In this document: positions 9,486 to 18,855 of the stretch, one piece after another
How positions within the stretch are numbered: the first letter of the stretch is position 1
Layout of the letters: every line of letters starts with the position of its first letter
Source of the DNA: Acidobacteriota bacterium
GTDB taxonomy: Bacteria; Acidobacteriota; Terriglobia; Bryobacterales; Bryobacteraceae
Direction: 5' to 3'
Assembly: GCA_017307505.1 (NCBI GenBank)
Contig: JAFKEE010000021.1
Location: 155,949 to 219,948 of the forward strand
DNA: 64,000 nucleotides
The notes under the pieces: model-generated
The model's database searches: none
What the model saw: the letters and a program-made list of their open reading frames with translations, nothing else
Told to the model about the DNA's origin: nothing
Made by a program: the position numbers and the translations under genes

Positions 9486-10031
9486 TTACATGGACGTGGC
9501 CTTCTGGCCCTTCACCTGTAGCTCATTGACGACCTGCTGGACGTTCACCACCGCGGCGGCGACTTCCTGCGCGTGCGTGCGCCTGGCCTGGGAGTCGACA
9601 GAGCCTTTGAGCGTGACGACCCGGTTCTTGACCGAGAACTTCACCTTATCCTCGAGGTTGGCCTGCACGAGGGCCGCATGCAGATTCTTCTCAATGCCAT
9701 TGTCGAGGTCGGAGTTGATCGTCTTAGCCTCGCTTTCCACACCAGGCGGTATCACCGCGATTTCGTTGGCAACCACCTGCGTACCTGCGATCGACTTGGC
9801 GAGCGCCTCTGCCTGTGTCTTGTCAGTTTCCTGCGCTACTTTGCCACTGAGGGTAACGACGCCCTTTTCCCGATCCTGTTTCACGGAGACATCCTTGTAG
9901 CCAGCCCTGTCCAGAGATGCACGGACGCTGTCCGTGACGTCCACGCTCTTGGTGGTCTCCTTGGAACAGCCCGCCATCGCGCCTGCCAAGGCCAGGGCGA
10001 GGATTAGTGAGTATGATCCGAGAGTCTTCAT
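9486..10031 (-). CDS. Lipoprotein with two BON domains
   Basis: A product of 181 residues. The signal peptide ends in a lipobox-like GAMAGC, with the lipidated cysteine at residue 22 (the -3 residue is Met, slightly off consensus). Two BON domains follow (about residues 33-95 and 108-175), each with 'G.V.L.G.V......A...A..I.GV..V.N.I' spacing, for example KGVVTLSGKVAQ and RVVTLKGSVDSQ. BON proteins bind phospholipid and help keep the outer membrane intact under osmotic stress (OsmY, DolP). The protein is expected in the periplasm, anchored to a membrane. It appears to be a single gene. Confidence 0.85.
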   Translation of the reverse strand: MKTLGSYSLILALALAGAMAGCSKETTKSVDVTDSVRASLDRAGYKDVSVKQDREKGVVTLSGKVAQETDKTQAEALAKSIAGTQVVANEIAVIPPGVESEAKTINSDLDNGIEKNLHAALVQANLEDKVKFSVKNRVVTLKGSVDSQARRTHAQEVAAAVVNVQQVVNELQVKGQKATSM

Positions 10032-10641
10032 AGGTTTCCTTTGTATTGTTCAAATCCGACGCTATCGTGGGATGCAAGCCCGGGGCCATTTCGGGTGGAT
10101 TGGCGCCGTTGTGACAGCGGGGGCATGAGATTCCGGCTGATTTTCGGTTTGGCAGAAGGCAGGTTTTCGCCTCACCTTTCGAGGCCGGTGATGATGATCC
10201 GGTCGCGGATGTTACACATAAACGCAGCCATCGACCGGGGTTCCCGCTAGACTGCCGGCCTGGCCTGTGGCACCAGGACACCGATTGCCGCAGCCCGTAA
10301 ATGCCGCAGACATTCTCTGGTTTTGCCTGCTAAAAATGACCGCCCCGGGGTGTGCCGATCCCCGGCATTTATTGCCGAACGGACGGTGCTGCAGGGGCAA
10401 AGAATGCAGCGGAGCCGGTTTAGTCAGGGAGATCACAGTTCCCTGAGGGAGAGGGCCCCAGCGCGCCCGGCAAACAATGGGAGAAGAAAGCAGGCCGGGC
10501 GCGCGAATGCAATTGGGCTCAGCAGGCGCCGCTGCGGGCGGCGCTTCTCGTTGATATGCGGATGTCAAAGAGCAGGACCGGCGTTTGGGAGGCCGGGGTT
10601 CGGGACTCAGTTCAGAGGGACGCGCCGGGTAAGCGGCGCAA
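10032..10641. other. 610-bp region without a recognised gene
   Basis: Open frames on both strands give low-complexity arginine/proline-rich products with no ribosome binding site and no resemblance to known folds. The right half is rich in short G+C inverted segments. I see no tRNA, riboswitch or insertion-sequence end. Confidence 0.4.
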
Positions 10642-11748
10642 TCAGATGGGTTCGATTGGTTGGGCGGAGGCCTCGTCGACCGCAGTGCGGTGGCTGATGT
10701 TCCGGGGTGGCGGTGAGAGTCCGGCCGATTCGATTTGCTGATGGGTGCCCGGCTGGTGTTTTCCTGGATGGTCAAGCAAGCAGAGTTTGCCCTGGGTGGT
10801 CATGATACGGGTTGGATCTTGATCTGAGGAGCTGCCAGATGTCTGGGGCTCGCCCTGGACCGGGTTGCCTTCTCGAGTTGGCGGATGTGATTGGGGCTGA
10901 CTTGGGGTTGGTTCGGGCGTCGTTGTTATTGGGACGGGCCTATGAACCACCGGAAGGAGTTGTTCGAGGTGGGGTTCAGGTTGATGAAGCTGGCGCAATT
11001 GGTTGGTTGCGGGGATGAATGGGTTTGTTCCCTCAAATTCCGCGATCGGTATGAGCCCGGGTTGAGTCGAGGAAGGTGGGTTTGTTCCCTCAAAATTCTG
11101 GGTGGGTTCGACGGTGGCGGGTTCCGCGGGGCCGAGTTGGGGGCAGACAGGTCCCGGTTTGGGCAGCGAGGATGCCGCGGTTTTCGGAGTTTCGACCGGG
11201 CAGAGCGGAAGCTCCGCGCTGCAGGAATGCTGCTTCCCATGGGGTTGGCTTTGCGGTTGTTCGGGTTCCGGGTGAAAGAACTGGGTGAGGTGGTCCATGC
11301 CGGCGGGGTTGGCGAGGATGGCGGCTTCGATCTTTCGGAGGCGCATCTGGATCCAGCCGGCGTAGCGATTCAGGGCCTGGATGTAACCGTGCTGGCGGAG
11401 GACCCATTCGCGGGCGGCGTCTTCGTTGCCGCGGCCGTATTCGAGGCCGGCGTTGAAGAGGGCTCGTTCGCGGCTGTCGTGGAGGTCGAGGTGGCCCTGG
11501 AGCATGTGCCAGTCGAAGCTGAGGGCGCGCAGGGCCGGGTCGGCGATGGGTTGGGTGCGGGCTTCGGCCAAGGCTTGGAAGTGGGCTTCGATGCGCGGCG
11601 GCATGCGATGGTCTTCGCTGTAGATGCCCGTGCGGCGTGCGTTTTCGGAGACCTTGGCTTTGCCTTGGGCCGTGCGTGGGCCAGTGGATTTCCGGGCGTT
11701 GGCGCGGTTGGCCGCGAGGCGGCGTTCGGAGATTTGGGACATCGGCAT
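10642..11748 (-). CDS. Unknown protein with the AANRANARKSTGPRT motif and EGTNP repeats
   Basis: A product of 368 residues from the ATG at 11748 (AAGGA upstream). The N-terminus RRLAANRANARKSTGPRT, then QGKAKVSENARRTGI, is a widespread short motif in acidobacterial and planctomycete proteins of unknown function. The next 150 residues are helical and charged (FDWHMLQGHLDLHDSRERAL). The last 190 residues are proline/threonine-rich and contain two copies of an FEGTNP block, made by a 21-22-bp DNA repeat at 11020-11040 and 11077-11098. It lies 56 bp downstream of another unknown gene on the same strand. No function can be assigned; the C-terminal part may be non-conserved. Confidence 0.55.
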   Translation of the reverse strand: MPMSQISERRLAANRANARKSTGPRTAQGKAKVSENARRTGIYSEDHRMPPRIEAHFQALAEARTQPIADPALRALSFDWHMLQGHLDLHDSRERALFNAGLEYGRGNEDAAREWVLRQHGYIQALNRYAGWIQMRLRKIEAAILANPAGMDHLTQFFHPEPEQPQSQPHGKQHSCSAELPLCPVETPKTAASSLPKPGPVCPQLGPAEPATVEPTQNFEGTNPPSSTQPGLIPIAEFEGTNPFIPATNQLRQLHQPEPHLEQLLPVVHRPVPITTTPEPTPSQPQSHPPTREGNPVQGEPQTSGSSSDQDPTRIMTTQGKLCLLDHPGKHQPGTHQQIESAGLSPPPRNISHRTAVDEASAQPIEPI

Positions 11749-11804
11749 GGGTCTGATCCTTTCCTGATTCCGGCTTCGGAGTCCTCTGGGACTGGGCCGG
11801 GTGG

Positions 11805-12296
11805 TCACTGCACCTGCTGAATGGGGCTGGTGCGTTGGACGAGGCGGAGTTCGGCGCACAGCATGCGATGGCGGCGCCAGTAGCGGTCTTCGAGCTTGAG
11901 GGCTTCGAGCAGTGATTTGCGCTGGAACGGGTCCATGGTGTGCCAGCCCTGCCAGTCGTGGACTCCGGAGCTGGCTTTCGGCACGAGTTGAGTGGTGTGG
12001 TCCCATTCGCGCTGGATCTGGAGGTTGAGGGCATTGGTTTCGAAGGAGGCGTAGCGTTCGGCGCGCCAGATGCATTCGGCGATGCGGTCGGCGAGGATGT
12101 GCTGGTAGATGGTCGCGGGTTTGAATTGTTCGTGGACGGCGGCACGAAGTTTCCGGTAGATCTCCTTTCGTTCGCAGAAGGTGATGACGTCTGAGGCCTT
12201 GTGGCCGGTGAGGATGCCATCCTCTTCGACCCGGGCATGACGGGTGAGCAGGTCGGTGTCCGGGAAGGCGCAATCGATTGGTTCGGTAGTAAGCAT
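11805..12296 (-). CDS. Unknown 163-residue protein
   Basis: The ATG at 12296 has AGAGGA upstream. The protein is charged and mostly helical, with GILTGHKASDVITFCERKEI and ECIWRAERYASFETNALN. It has no signal peptide and no membrane segment. It probably forms an operon with the downstream AANRANARKSTGPRT protein. The same pairing is, to my knowledge, seen repeatedly in acidobacterial genomes, but I cannot name the family. A longer open frame covering both genes exists in another frame and was discarded. Confidence 0.55.
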   Translation of the reverse strand: MLTTEPIDCAFPDTDLLTRHARVEEDGILTGHKASDVITFCERKEIYRKLRAAVHEQFKPATIYQHILADRIAECIWRAERYASFETNALNLQIQREWDHTTQLVPKASSGVHDWQGWHTMDPFQRKSLLEALKLEDRYWRRHRMLCAELRLVQRTSPIQQVQ

Positions 12297-12318
12297 AGGA
12301 AATGTCCTCTGTAACCAT

Positions 12319-12965
12319 TGTCCGGAGGCCTAACCAAGTGTTAAGGGTGTGAAAATCTGTAACTAATTGATTCCAGGCGGCGAGATTTTTTTTGAATTCG
12401 TGTCATCAAAAAAGCTTCATGTAGGGAAACGGGGTGGTGCGGCAGGAGTAGCAGGAGATGGCGGCGGCGAACTGGCGTAGTCGTGACGATTGCCTGATGG
12501 GGGAGGTGATGTTCCGTGACCGCGCACGTTGAAACCTTCCTAACTCGCCCTGTCGCGGAAAGACTGTAGCAGGTCACAATCGTGGAAGGTACTATCCCCT
12601 GTGGATCGAACGAGGAGTCGAGTTCTGTTTCCGTGATGACGGGATCGCCTGATTCGTTGCCGAACTGGATCAAAGCATCAATGAACTACCGGTTTAGCTC
12701 CGCGTTTCGCTGAAATTGGTCCCGTCCTGTTTCGCTGGGAACGACAGCGATTTGAGCTTTGAACCTGCCGGCTCCAATTTCGGACCGTTCAGGGAAAGAC
12801 CTTACAGGCCCAGGAGCACCTCGTCGGAATAGCGAAGTTCGGGCGGACGGATCTGCGGCGCCGGCAGATCATCTTCCCGCACCAGGATGGAATCAGCGGC
12901 CCACATTTCGCTCGCGCGCCCGAAGAACCTTTTCCTGTAGCCCAGATAATGTTCTTTTATTGAAC
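12319..12965. other. Intergenic region without a recognised gene
   Basis: About 650 bp between a minus-strand start and the first giant secreted protein. The open frame at 12341-12673 (minus) has no ribosome binding site or recognisable sequence. Only the promoter at the right end could be identified. Confidence 0.4.
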
Positions 12966-12971
12966 TATAAT
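12966..12971 (+). promoter_or_regulatory. Perfect -10 box close to the ATG
   Basis: TATAAT ends 8 nt before the ATG at 12980. A normal start site 6-8 nt after the box would give an mRNA with almost no leader. An AAGGGG lies between them but is too close to act as a standard ribosome binding site. No good -35 was seen. Confidence 0.45.
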
Positions 12972-12979
12972 AAGGGGCA

Positions 12980-15900
12980 ATGTTTCGCTTCTGCCTCGGT
13001 CTCGCCCTTTGCTTCCTATCATTCATCCTCAATGCAGCCTCCCCAGAATTTGAGCGAAATCGCGGGCAGGCGGAAAAGCAGTATCTCTTCCTGGCGCGCG
13101 CAGGGGCGACACGGGCTTACATTAAGGACCGCAGCCTTGAGCTGGCCGTTCCCTCCGGGACGCCGGTGCGCCTCTCGTGGGCGCAGAGTGATCGTGGTGA
13201 GGGAGGCAGATCGGGGGCCTGGAAGATCTCCGAGGAGACCGGCAATACTACGTTTTACTGCCTTCAAGAAAAGTCCAGACTTTGCACCGAAGGGGTGAAA
13301 AGTTATCACCGATTAGTCAAGAAAGATCTTTACCCTGGCATCGACTGGGCTCTGCATGGCCAGGGTGGTCAGCTCGAGTATGACCTTCTGGTGCATCCGG
13401 GGGCAAAGGCAGGGGACGCACGCCTTCGCGTGGAAGGTGCGGTGGCGGAGGTCGGCGCCGACGGACGCCTGCGTGCGGGAACCCTGCTGCATTGGCGTCC
13501 CGAGGCGTATCAGGTCATCCAAGGCAAACGTGTCGAGGTGAGCGCGGCTCTGCGGGCCGCCGGCGACTCGGGTTTCGAATTCGTGGTGGGCGACTATGAT
13601 GCAGGGCAGGACCTGATCATTGATCCGGTGGTGGAAGGGATCGCCGTCGCCGGCGGGAGCGACGAGGATGATATTCAGGGATCTCTCAGTGACGGCCGCG
13701 GTAGCTGCACCTACCGCTACGGCACTACGCGCTCCGCTGACTGGCACCAATTGCCCGGGGCAGGCGGCCGGCATGTGTTCGTGCAAATTGACCGGCTCGG
13801 ATCGGGCAGCACGACGATCTTCTGGGGTGGAGAGGGCGAAGAATTCATCGGCGGCGTCGATTCCGATCTGATGAATTGCCGGCTGTACCTGGTGGGTTGG
13901 ACCACCTCTCGAAACGCCCCCCTCCTTTCCGGCAGGTATGACGGCGGGCCCGCGCAACCATTCGCGGGCGGCGCTACAGACGGATTCCTGCTGAAATCCG
14001 CCTGGGATGGTCTGATCTTCGCCGGCTACGTGGGCGGGCCGGGGGCGGACCGGCTCTACGATATCCGGACTACTGTCCCAACCGGTTCCGAGGGAGCATT
14101 GGTGTTCGCCGGAGAAACGGACGATACGTTGTGGCCCGGAGCCACTGTAAGCAGGATCGGCAGCGGGGGCAAGACGGATGCGATCGCCGGAGTGTTGGAC
14201 GATACGCGGATCTCGTTGCTCGCGATCGGCGGTGCCGGCGACGACCGGTTGATGCGGCTGCGCAAGGACGGCGATGGTTTCTGGGCCACGGCGGGCGAAA
14301 CCAATTCGCCCGATTTCCCGGTGAAGGCAGGCAATTCCAATTCTGTGCAGGCCGCGGCCGGTCAGGATCTGTGGTTGGGCCGGCTGTGGCCGGACCTGAG
14401 CGAAGTGTCAGTGCTCCAAATGTTCGGCGGCAGCGGCGATGAAAGGATTGGCGGGCTCGGCGTACTGGAGAAGCAGGGTCTTTACCTTGCCGGGACGACG
14501 ACCTCGCCTGATCTTCCCGCGGCGAACGGAGCCTACCACGGCGGCGACAGTGACGGGTTTGTCGCTTATTTTGATCCAGTAACCGCGGCGCCACGGTCAA
14601 CGACTTACATTGGCGGCTCGGCACGGGATGAGATCTCCACGGCGGATGCCCGCAACGGCGATGTATTTCTTGGAGGGACGACCGATTCGAGCGATTTGAC
14701 GCTGCCAGGCCTCGCCGCAGGAGAAGGGGTCAACGGCGGACTGGATGCACTTTTCGTGTTGTGCGATGACGCCGGAACGCCGATGCGGGGGATCCGCCTG
14801 GGTGGCACCGGTGACGACCGCGTTCTGGGTCTTCAGCCGGACGTTCCTGGCAAGGTATACCTCTCCGGCTCAAGTAGCTCAAGGGAATGGCTCGACGAAC
14901 TGGACCCGTTCCACATCCCTTCCAGCGGGCAGGACGGGTATGTGGTGGCTGTTTCGTATCCTGCCCTGCGGCTTGGCGGTTTTCCGGCCGGCACACCGGG
15001 CCGGATCACGCTGGGCCGTGATTTACAGGCGCGGTTGACCGTCGCGACTACCTCAGAAGCGGGTATGGATGGCACTTTGCTGGTGCGCAGCAGCGATCCT
15101 TCCCGGCTTCTGGTCTCGCCGCGCGGCGATCTGCCAGGTTCAGACCAGATTCTGTTGGAAGGTACGGACCAGACCTATCCCTACTCGGACGGCAGCAGTT
15201 TCGTGGTGCAGGCTCTGGCGGATTCCGGCGAAGTTGAGGTCATTGTGGAAGGTCGCGCTGCGGCTTCGACGAAGACAACCTATCCACGCCGTCGCATCCC
15301 CGTCAGCCTCGTGCCGGCCGCCCTGTTCCTTTCGCGGCCGAAGGAGGTGAGCGTCCCGGTGAATGGGAGTGTTGACGTTCAATTTGTCAATGCGCCCATC
15401 CTTCCCGACGGCAGTTCAGGGACGCCATGGGAGCTTCGGGCCGGTGTGACGTCCAATCCAGGGCTGATCTCCTCAGACCCTGCCGGTTTGCAGATTGTGC
15501 GTGATTCGATCAGGCAGGCAGGCTCGGTGGGTAGTTACTTTGGCCAGGCCGTCGCCCTGAAGAGCGGGACCTATAGCCTGACGCCGACGACCACGCTGTT
15601 CCCGGCGGGTCCTGGTCAGAGTATGTCGGTGCAAGTGGTTAGTTCGCCGGCCGGGCCCAGAGTCTTCGCCGACCGGCCGCTGGTGCTGGCGAAGGACCAC
15701 CTGACATCGTTATCTTTCAATGGCCAGGCCGGGGACCAGCTGCAGTTCACTTCGGAAGATCCCAGCCGGTTGGTGCTTGGCAGCGACAATTCCGCCTCAT
15801 CCGGCAATCTGACCGTTACTCTGCCGGCCGGCTCTTCCTCCGGCAACCTGGTGGTGGCCGCGCTTTCCGGCGAGGGGATTGTGCGGGTGCGTATAGAGGG

Positions 15901-18847
15901 CACTTTCCAGGGACGGCCGGTCTCAGAGTCACTGCAGGTTTACCTGGTGCCCTATAAAGCCTCGTTTTACAGCATGTGGTCGAGGATTGTGGCAGGAACA
16001 CAGCTCTATATCCAGGTGAAACTGCTCCCGCAGACCGATGCGGCCAATGTGGTCAACCCTCAGATTTCTTACATGACACCCAGACCGGCCGTCTTCGGGA
16101 GCATCCAGCTGCGCTCTTCGAATCCTTCCGTGATTCAGGTGCTGCCATTCACTTACTCAGCATTGAATTACTCTGCGCTGGCCGTGGCGCCCGGCGAAGC
16201 CGTGATCGATTTCGGTCCTACGGCCCCCGTTGAGTTCGCGGAGCTGCGGGCTTCCATCAAGATTGTGACGCCCACCATTGATTTCGGTGCGGAGATCCTT
16301 CGAGTCCCTGCCGGGGCGAGCCTGAACCTCTATCCGACCAGGGGCTCGCATCTCAGTGACAGCGCCTTTAGGGCCGTGCGGCTGCGCCTGAGTGCGAATG
16401 CACCACTCACCTTGAATCGGTACCCTCAGTCGGGAACCGACCTCACAGTGGATTTCTTTGGCGGATACGGGGTGCAGTTAGCCGCCGACACCGCCCAGGT
16501 GGGCCAGCAGGCGACTCTCTACATCTCGGCACAGGGCATGCCCGAGTTCGCGCTGCCCATCCGCGTCGTAGAAGCCGTCCTGCTGCCGTCCGTTGGCGAG
16601 ATGCGGGTAGCACCGCGCACTGGCGTGCCCGAGACCGTGAACGCCTTCTTTAACATCGGCGCCTACGACGAGGGAGTTGTGGTGCGAGCGGATTCGGGCA
16701 GGATGATTTCCTCGACCATGCTCAAGCTGCGGCCCAGAATGAATCCGCCCGGCATCTGTGAGATCACGCCAGAGGGCGAACTGTCGAGTAACGGCGGACT
16801 GACTGTGCCGTTCACCTGCACACAATCCGGGGTCACTGAACTTTCGCTGGAGCCAGTGGCGGGATTAACCGCCGCACAACCTCAATTCAGAATCCGAATC
16901 GTCTCCCGGCCGGGTACGAGTGTGCCCATCCCAATCCCTACCCGGGTGATGACAGGCAATGGACTGCAGGCTCTGCTTTCCTTGAGCAACATGAGCGAAC
17001 GGTTCAGTGGCACGATTACCAGCAACGACCCCGACAGGGTCCGCCTGTCCCTTGATGCGAAAGCGCCGGGGACCGCGGTGATTACCCTACCCCCGAATAA
17101 ATACGGCAGCATCTACGTCCAGGGATTCGCCTCGCAGGGGATCGCAACCCTGACGGCCGAATCCACGGATGGCCGGAAGGCGGAGATCAACGTTTTTCTC
17201 CTGCCTTCCACGCTCGCGGTCCGGCCACGTTCGACCTACAATTCCAATGACAAGCTGCCCGTACTATCGCTGGATCACCCGTTATCAACCACCGAACTAG
17301 CCGCTGACGTGTTCCCCGGCCTGGTGGACCCGGAAACAGGCAAGTTGATCTGGAGTTCGGGTCTCTCGATCCGGGGCGGAACGGATCCGGCGTTTGTCCG
17401 CGCCAAGAGCTCCGACTCTTCCATCCTCGAACCGGCGGCACCGGACGCCCTGGTGAGTGAAGGCGACTCTATCGCCCGCCTGCAGTTCCGCGTGAAGGCA
17501 GCCGGTGACGCGATATTGACCGCCTCGCAGCCCGAAGGCTTTGTGGAAGTGCCCGACTCCGGGCTCCGGGTGCATGTCTCCGCGCGGGATTTGTCTTTTT
17601 CCATCCCTCCGATCCTGAGCGCGGATTTGCAGATTCCGGTCTCGGTAGTGGGTGTAAGCGACGGCGCCCAATCCAGCGTCACTGTGACCATCACAAGCCT
17701 CGACCCGGAGAAGCTTCGGATTTCCAGCGACGGTGCCACGACGGGGGAAGCCAGCCTCACAGCGCTTCTCGGGTCTCCAATCTATCTGCAGGCCATGAGC
17801 ACCGCCGCGCCAGGCGGGACGGTGCGTGTCCGGTTGGAGGCCTCCGGTTATGCCGCCACGGAGCGGGCAGTGGAGTTCCTGCCTTCGGAATTGCAGTTGC
17901 TGTATCCGGAATCCTCCCTGACGCTGAACCCTTTGGTCAGCCGAGGCCTCAGCCTGCGCTATGGGCCCGTGGATGGGCTGGGACGGATCTCGAGCCAGTT
18001 CAATGGAAACATCCGTCCGGGTGTCCGGCTGCCTGTCCGGATTTCCTCCAGCGACGGCAATGTTGTCTGCGTCTCCACTCCCGAGATCATGCTCGACTCG
18101 TTTATGAACGTCGTGCTGGTGCCGGTTGCGCCGGGACGCGCGCAGATCCACATCGAGGCGCCTCCGCAGATCACCAACCGTGCCGCAAACCTCGACGCCG
18201 TGGTCGGCCCTTTCGAATTTTCATCGGTCTCGCTCGGAAATCCGGTCCGCTACCTGGTATCGCGATTCAACGTCACCAATCCCCGCTCCCAACCGACTTC
18301 GATCACCGTGAGCAGCGATGGAGCCGTCCCTCTGCGCTTCGGGTTGGCCGCGAGCGGTCCGGATGCACCGTCAGCGAGCACTTTGCAGGTCACCCTGGCG
18401 GCGAAGGAAACCCGGCCGTTCTATGTGGAACCGACGGGTCCCGGTTCGGGTATTTCCGTTCGTCTGGAGGCGCCCGACTTCAAGCCTGCCTCCGGTTCGA
18501 CATCCCTGGCTGACCCGCAGGCGCGGTTTGAGCAGGCGACGCCGTTGAACCTCAGCCTGGCGAATGGTACGGCGCAGGTTGCCATCATTCTGGCCGAGGC
18601 AGGCCGCAGTTCGAACGGCCTGCCCCTGGGGACGTCCTTCGGCCCCCTGAAACTCCAACTGGCCTCGTCCAATCCACAAGTTGTCCTGGTCGCCGTTCCG
18701 ACGGTGGAATTCTCCGCCGGAGACAGCCGCAAGAATGCCGGTTTGGTGTTGGTGGGGCGCGGCGATGCGGTAGTGAGCCTGACCATGCCACCGGCATTCG
18801 CCGGCGCGTCGCCGGTTCGCCAAGACCTGATAGTGAGTGTCCGCTAA
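12980..18847 (+). CDS. Giant secreted SBBP/beta-propeller protein with Ig-like repeats
   Basis: A product of 1955 residues with a signal peptide (MFRFCLGLALCFLSFILNA). An N-terminal DUF7948-like module has FERNRGQAEKQYLFLARAG and YPGIDWALHGQGGQLEYDLL. Next is a beta-propeller of SBBP-type blades with 'GG.GDDR', 'AG.T.S.D.P' and 'GG..DGF' signatures (about residues 215-660). The rest is a train of about 180-residue beta-sandwich units, recognisable by 'SSDP.RL.LS', then 'YVQ.LA..G...V..E'; about five copies are visible. It is probably exported and attached to, or released from, the cell surface; the ligand is unknown. Only 8 bp separate it from its paralogue. No TIGR03437-like C-terminal domain was noticed. 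Confidence 0.82.
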   Translation: MFRFCLGLALCFLSFILNAASPEFERNRGQAEKQYLFLARAGATRAYIKDRSLELAVPSGTPVRLSWAQSDRGEGGRSGAWKISEETGNTTFYCLQEKSRLCTEGVKSYHRLVKKDLYPGIDWALHGQGGQLEYDLLVHPGAKAGDARLRVEGAVAEVGADGRLRAGTLLHWRPEAYQVIQGKRVEVSAALRAAGDSGFEFVVGDYDAGQDLIIDPVVEGIAVAGGSDEDDIQGSLSDGRGSCTYRYGTTRSADWHQLPGAGGRHVFVQIDRLGSGSTTIFWGGEGEEFIGGVDSDLMNCRLYLVGWTTSRNAPLLSGRYDGGPAQPFAGGATDGFLLKSAWDGLIFAGYVGGPGADRLYDIRTTVPTGSEGALVFAGETDDTLWPGATVSRIGSGGKTDAIAGVLDDTRISLLAIGGAGDDRLMRLRKDGDGFWATAGETNSPDFPVKAGNSNSVQAAAGQDLWLGRLWPDLSEVSVLQMFGGSGDERIGGLGVLEKQGLYLAGTTTSPDLPAANGAYHGGDSDGFVAYFDPVTAAPRSTTYIGGSARDEISTADARNGDVFLGGTTDSSDLTLPGLAAGEGVNGGLDALFVLCDDAGTPMRGIRLGGTGDDRVLGLQPDVPGKVYLSGSSSSREWLDELDPFHIPSSGQDGYVVAVSYPALRLGGFPAGTPGRITLGRDLQARLTVATTSEAGMDGTLLVRSSDPSRLLVSPRGDLPGSDQILLEGTDQTYPYSDGSSFVVQALADSGEVEVIVEGRAAASTKTTYPRRRIPVSLVPAALFLSRPKEVSVPVNGSVDVQFVNAPILPDGSSGTPWELRAGVTSNPGLISSDPAGLQIVRDSIRQAGSVGSYFGQAVALKSGTYSLTPTTTLFPAGPGQSMSVQVVSSPAGPRVFADRPLVLAKDHLTSLSFNGQAGDQLQFTSEDPSRLVLGSDNSASSGNLTVTLPAGSSSGNLVVAALSGEGIVRVRIEGTFQGRPVSESLQVYLVPYKASFYSMWSRIVAGTQLYIQVKLLPQTDAANVVNPQISYMTPRPAVFGSIQLRSSNPSVIQVLPFTYSALNYSALAVAPGEAVIDFGPTAPVEFAELRASIKIVTPTIDFGAEILRVPAGASLNLYPTRGSHLSDSAFRAVRLRLSANAPLTLNRYPQSGTDLTVDFFGGYGVQLAADTAQVGQQATLYISAQGMPEFALPIRVVEAVLLPSVGEMRVAPRTGVPETVNAFFNIGAYDEGVVVRADSGRMISSTMLKLRPRMNPPGICEITPEGELSSNGGLTVPFTCTQSGVTELSLEPVAGLTAAQPQFRIRIVSRPGTSVPIPIPTRVMTGNGLQALLSLSNMSERFSGTITSNDPDRVRLSLDAKAPGTAVITLPPNKYGSIYVQGFASQGIATLTAESTDGRKAEINVFLLPSTLAVRPRSTYNSNDKLPVLSLDHPLSTTELAADVFPGLVDPETGKLIWSSGLSIRGGTDPAFVRAKSSDSSILEPAAPDALVSEGDSIARLQFRVKAAGDAILTASQPEGFVEVPDSGLRVHVSARDLSFSIPPILSADLQIPVSVVGVSDGAQSSVTVTITSLDPEKLRISSDGATTGEASLTALLGSPIYLQAMSTAAPGGTVRVRLEASGYAATERAVEFLPSELQLLYPESSLTLNPLVSRGLSLRYGPVDGLGRISSQFNGNIRPGVRLPVRISSSDGNVVCVSTPEIMLDSFMNVVLVPVAPGRAQIHIEAPPQITNRAANLDAVVGPFEFSSVSLGNPVRYLVSRFNVTNPRSQPTSITVSSDGAVPLRFGLAASGPDAPSASTLQVTLAAKETRPFYVEPTGPGSGISVRLEAPDFKPASGSTSLADPQARFEQATPLNLSLANGTAQVAIILAEAGRSSNGLPLGTSFGPLKLQLASSNPQVVLVAVPTVEFSAGDSRKNAGLVLVGRGDAVVSLTMPPAFAGASPVRQDLIVSVR

Positions 18848-18855
18848 ATAAACCC

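Noticed and set aside
11749-12318. N-terminal extension of the AANRANARKSTGPRT gene
   Set aside because: The frame is open, but this part overlaps the 163-residue gene in another frame and is low-complexity; an ATG with ribosome binding site exists at 11748.
12341-12673. 110-codon minus-strand open frame
   Set aside because: No ribosome binding site and no domain-like sequence; it is histidine/proline-rich.
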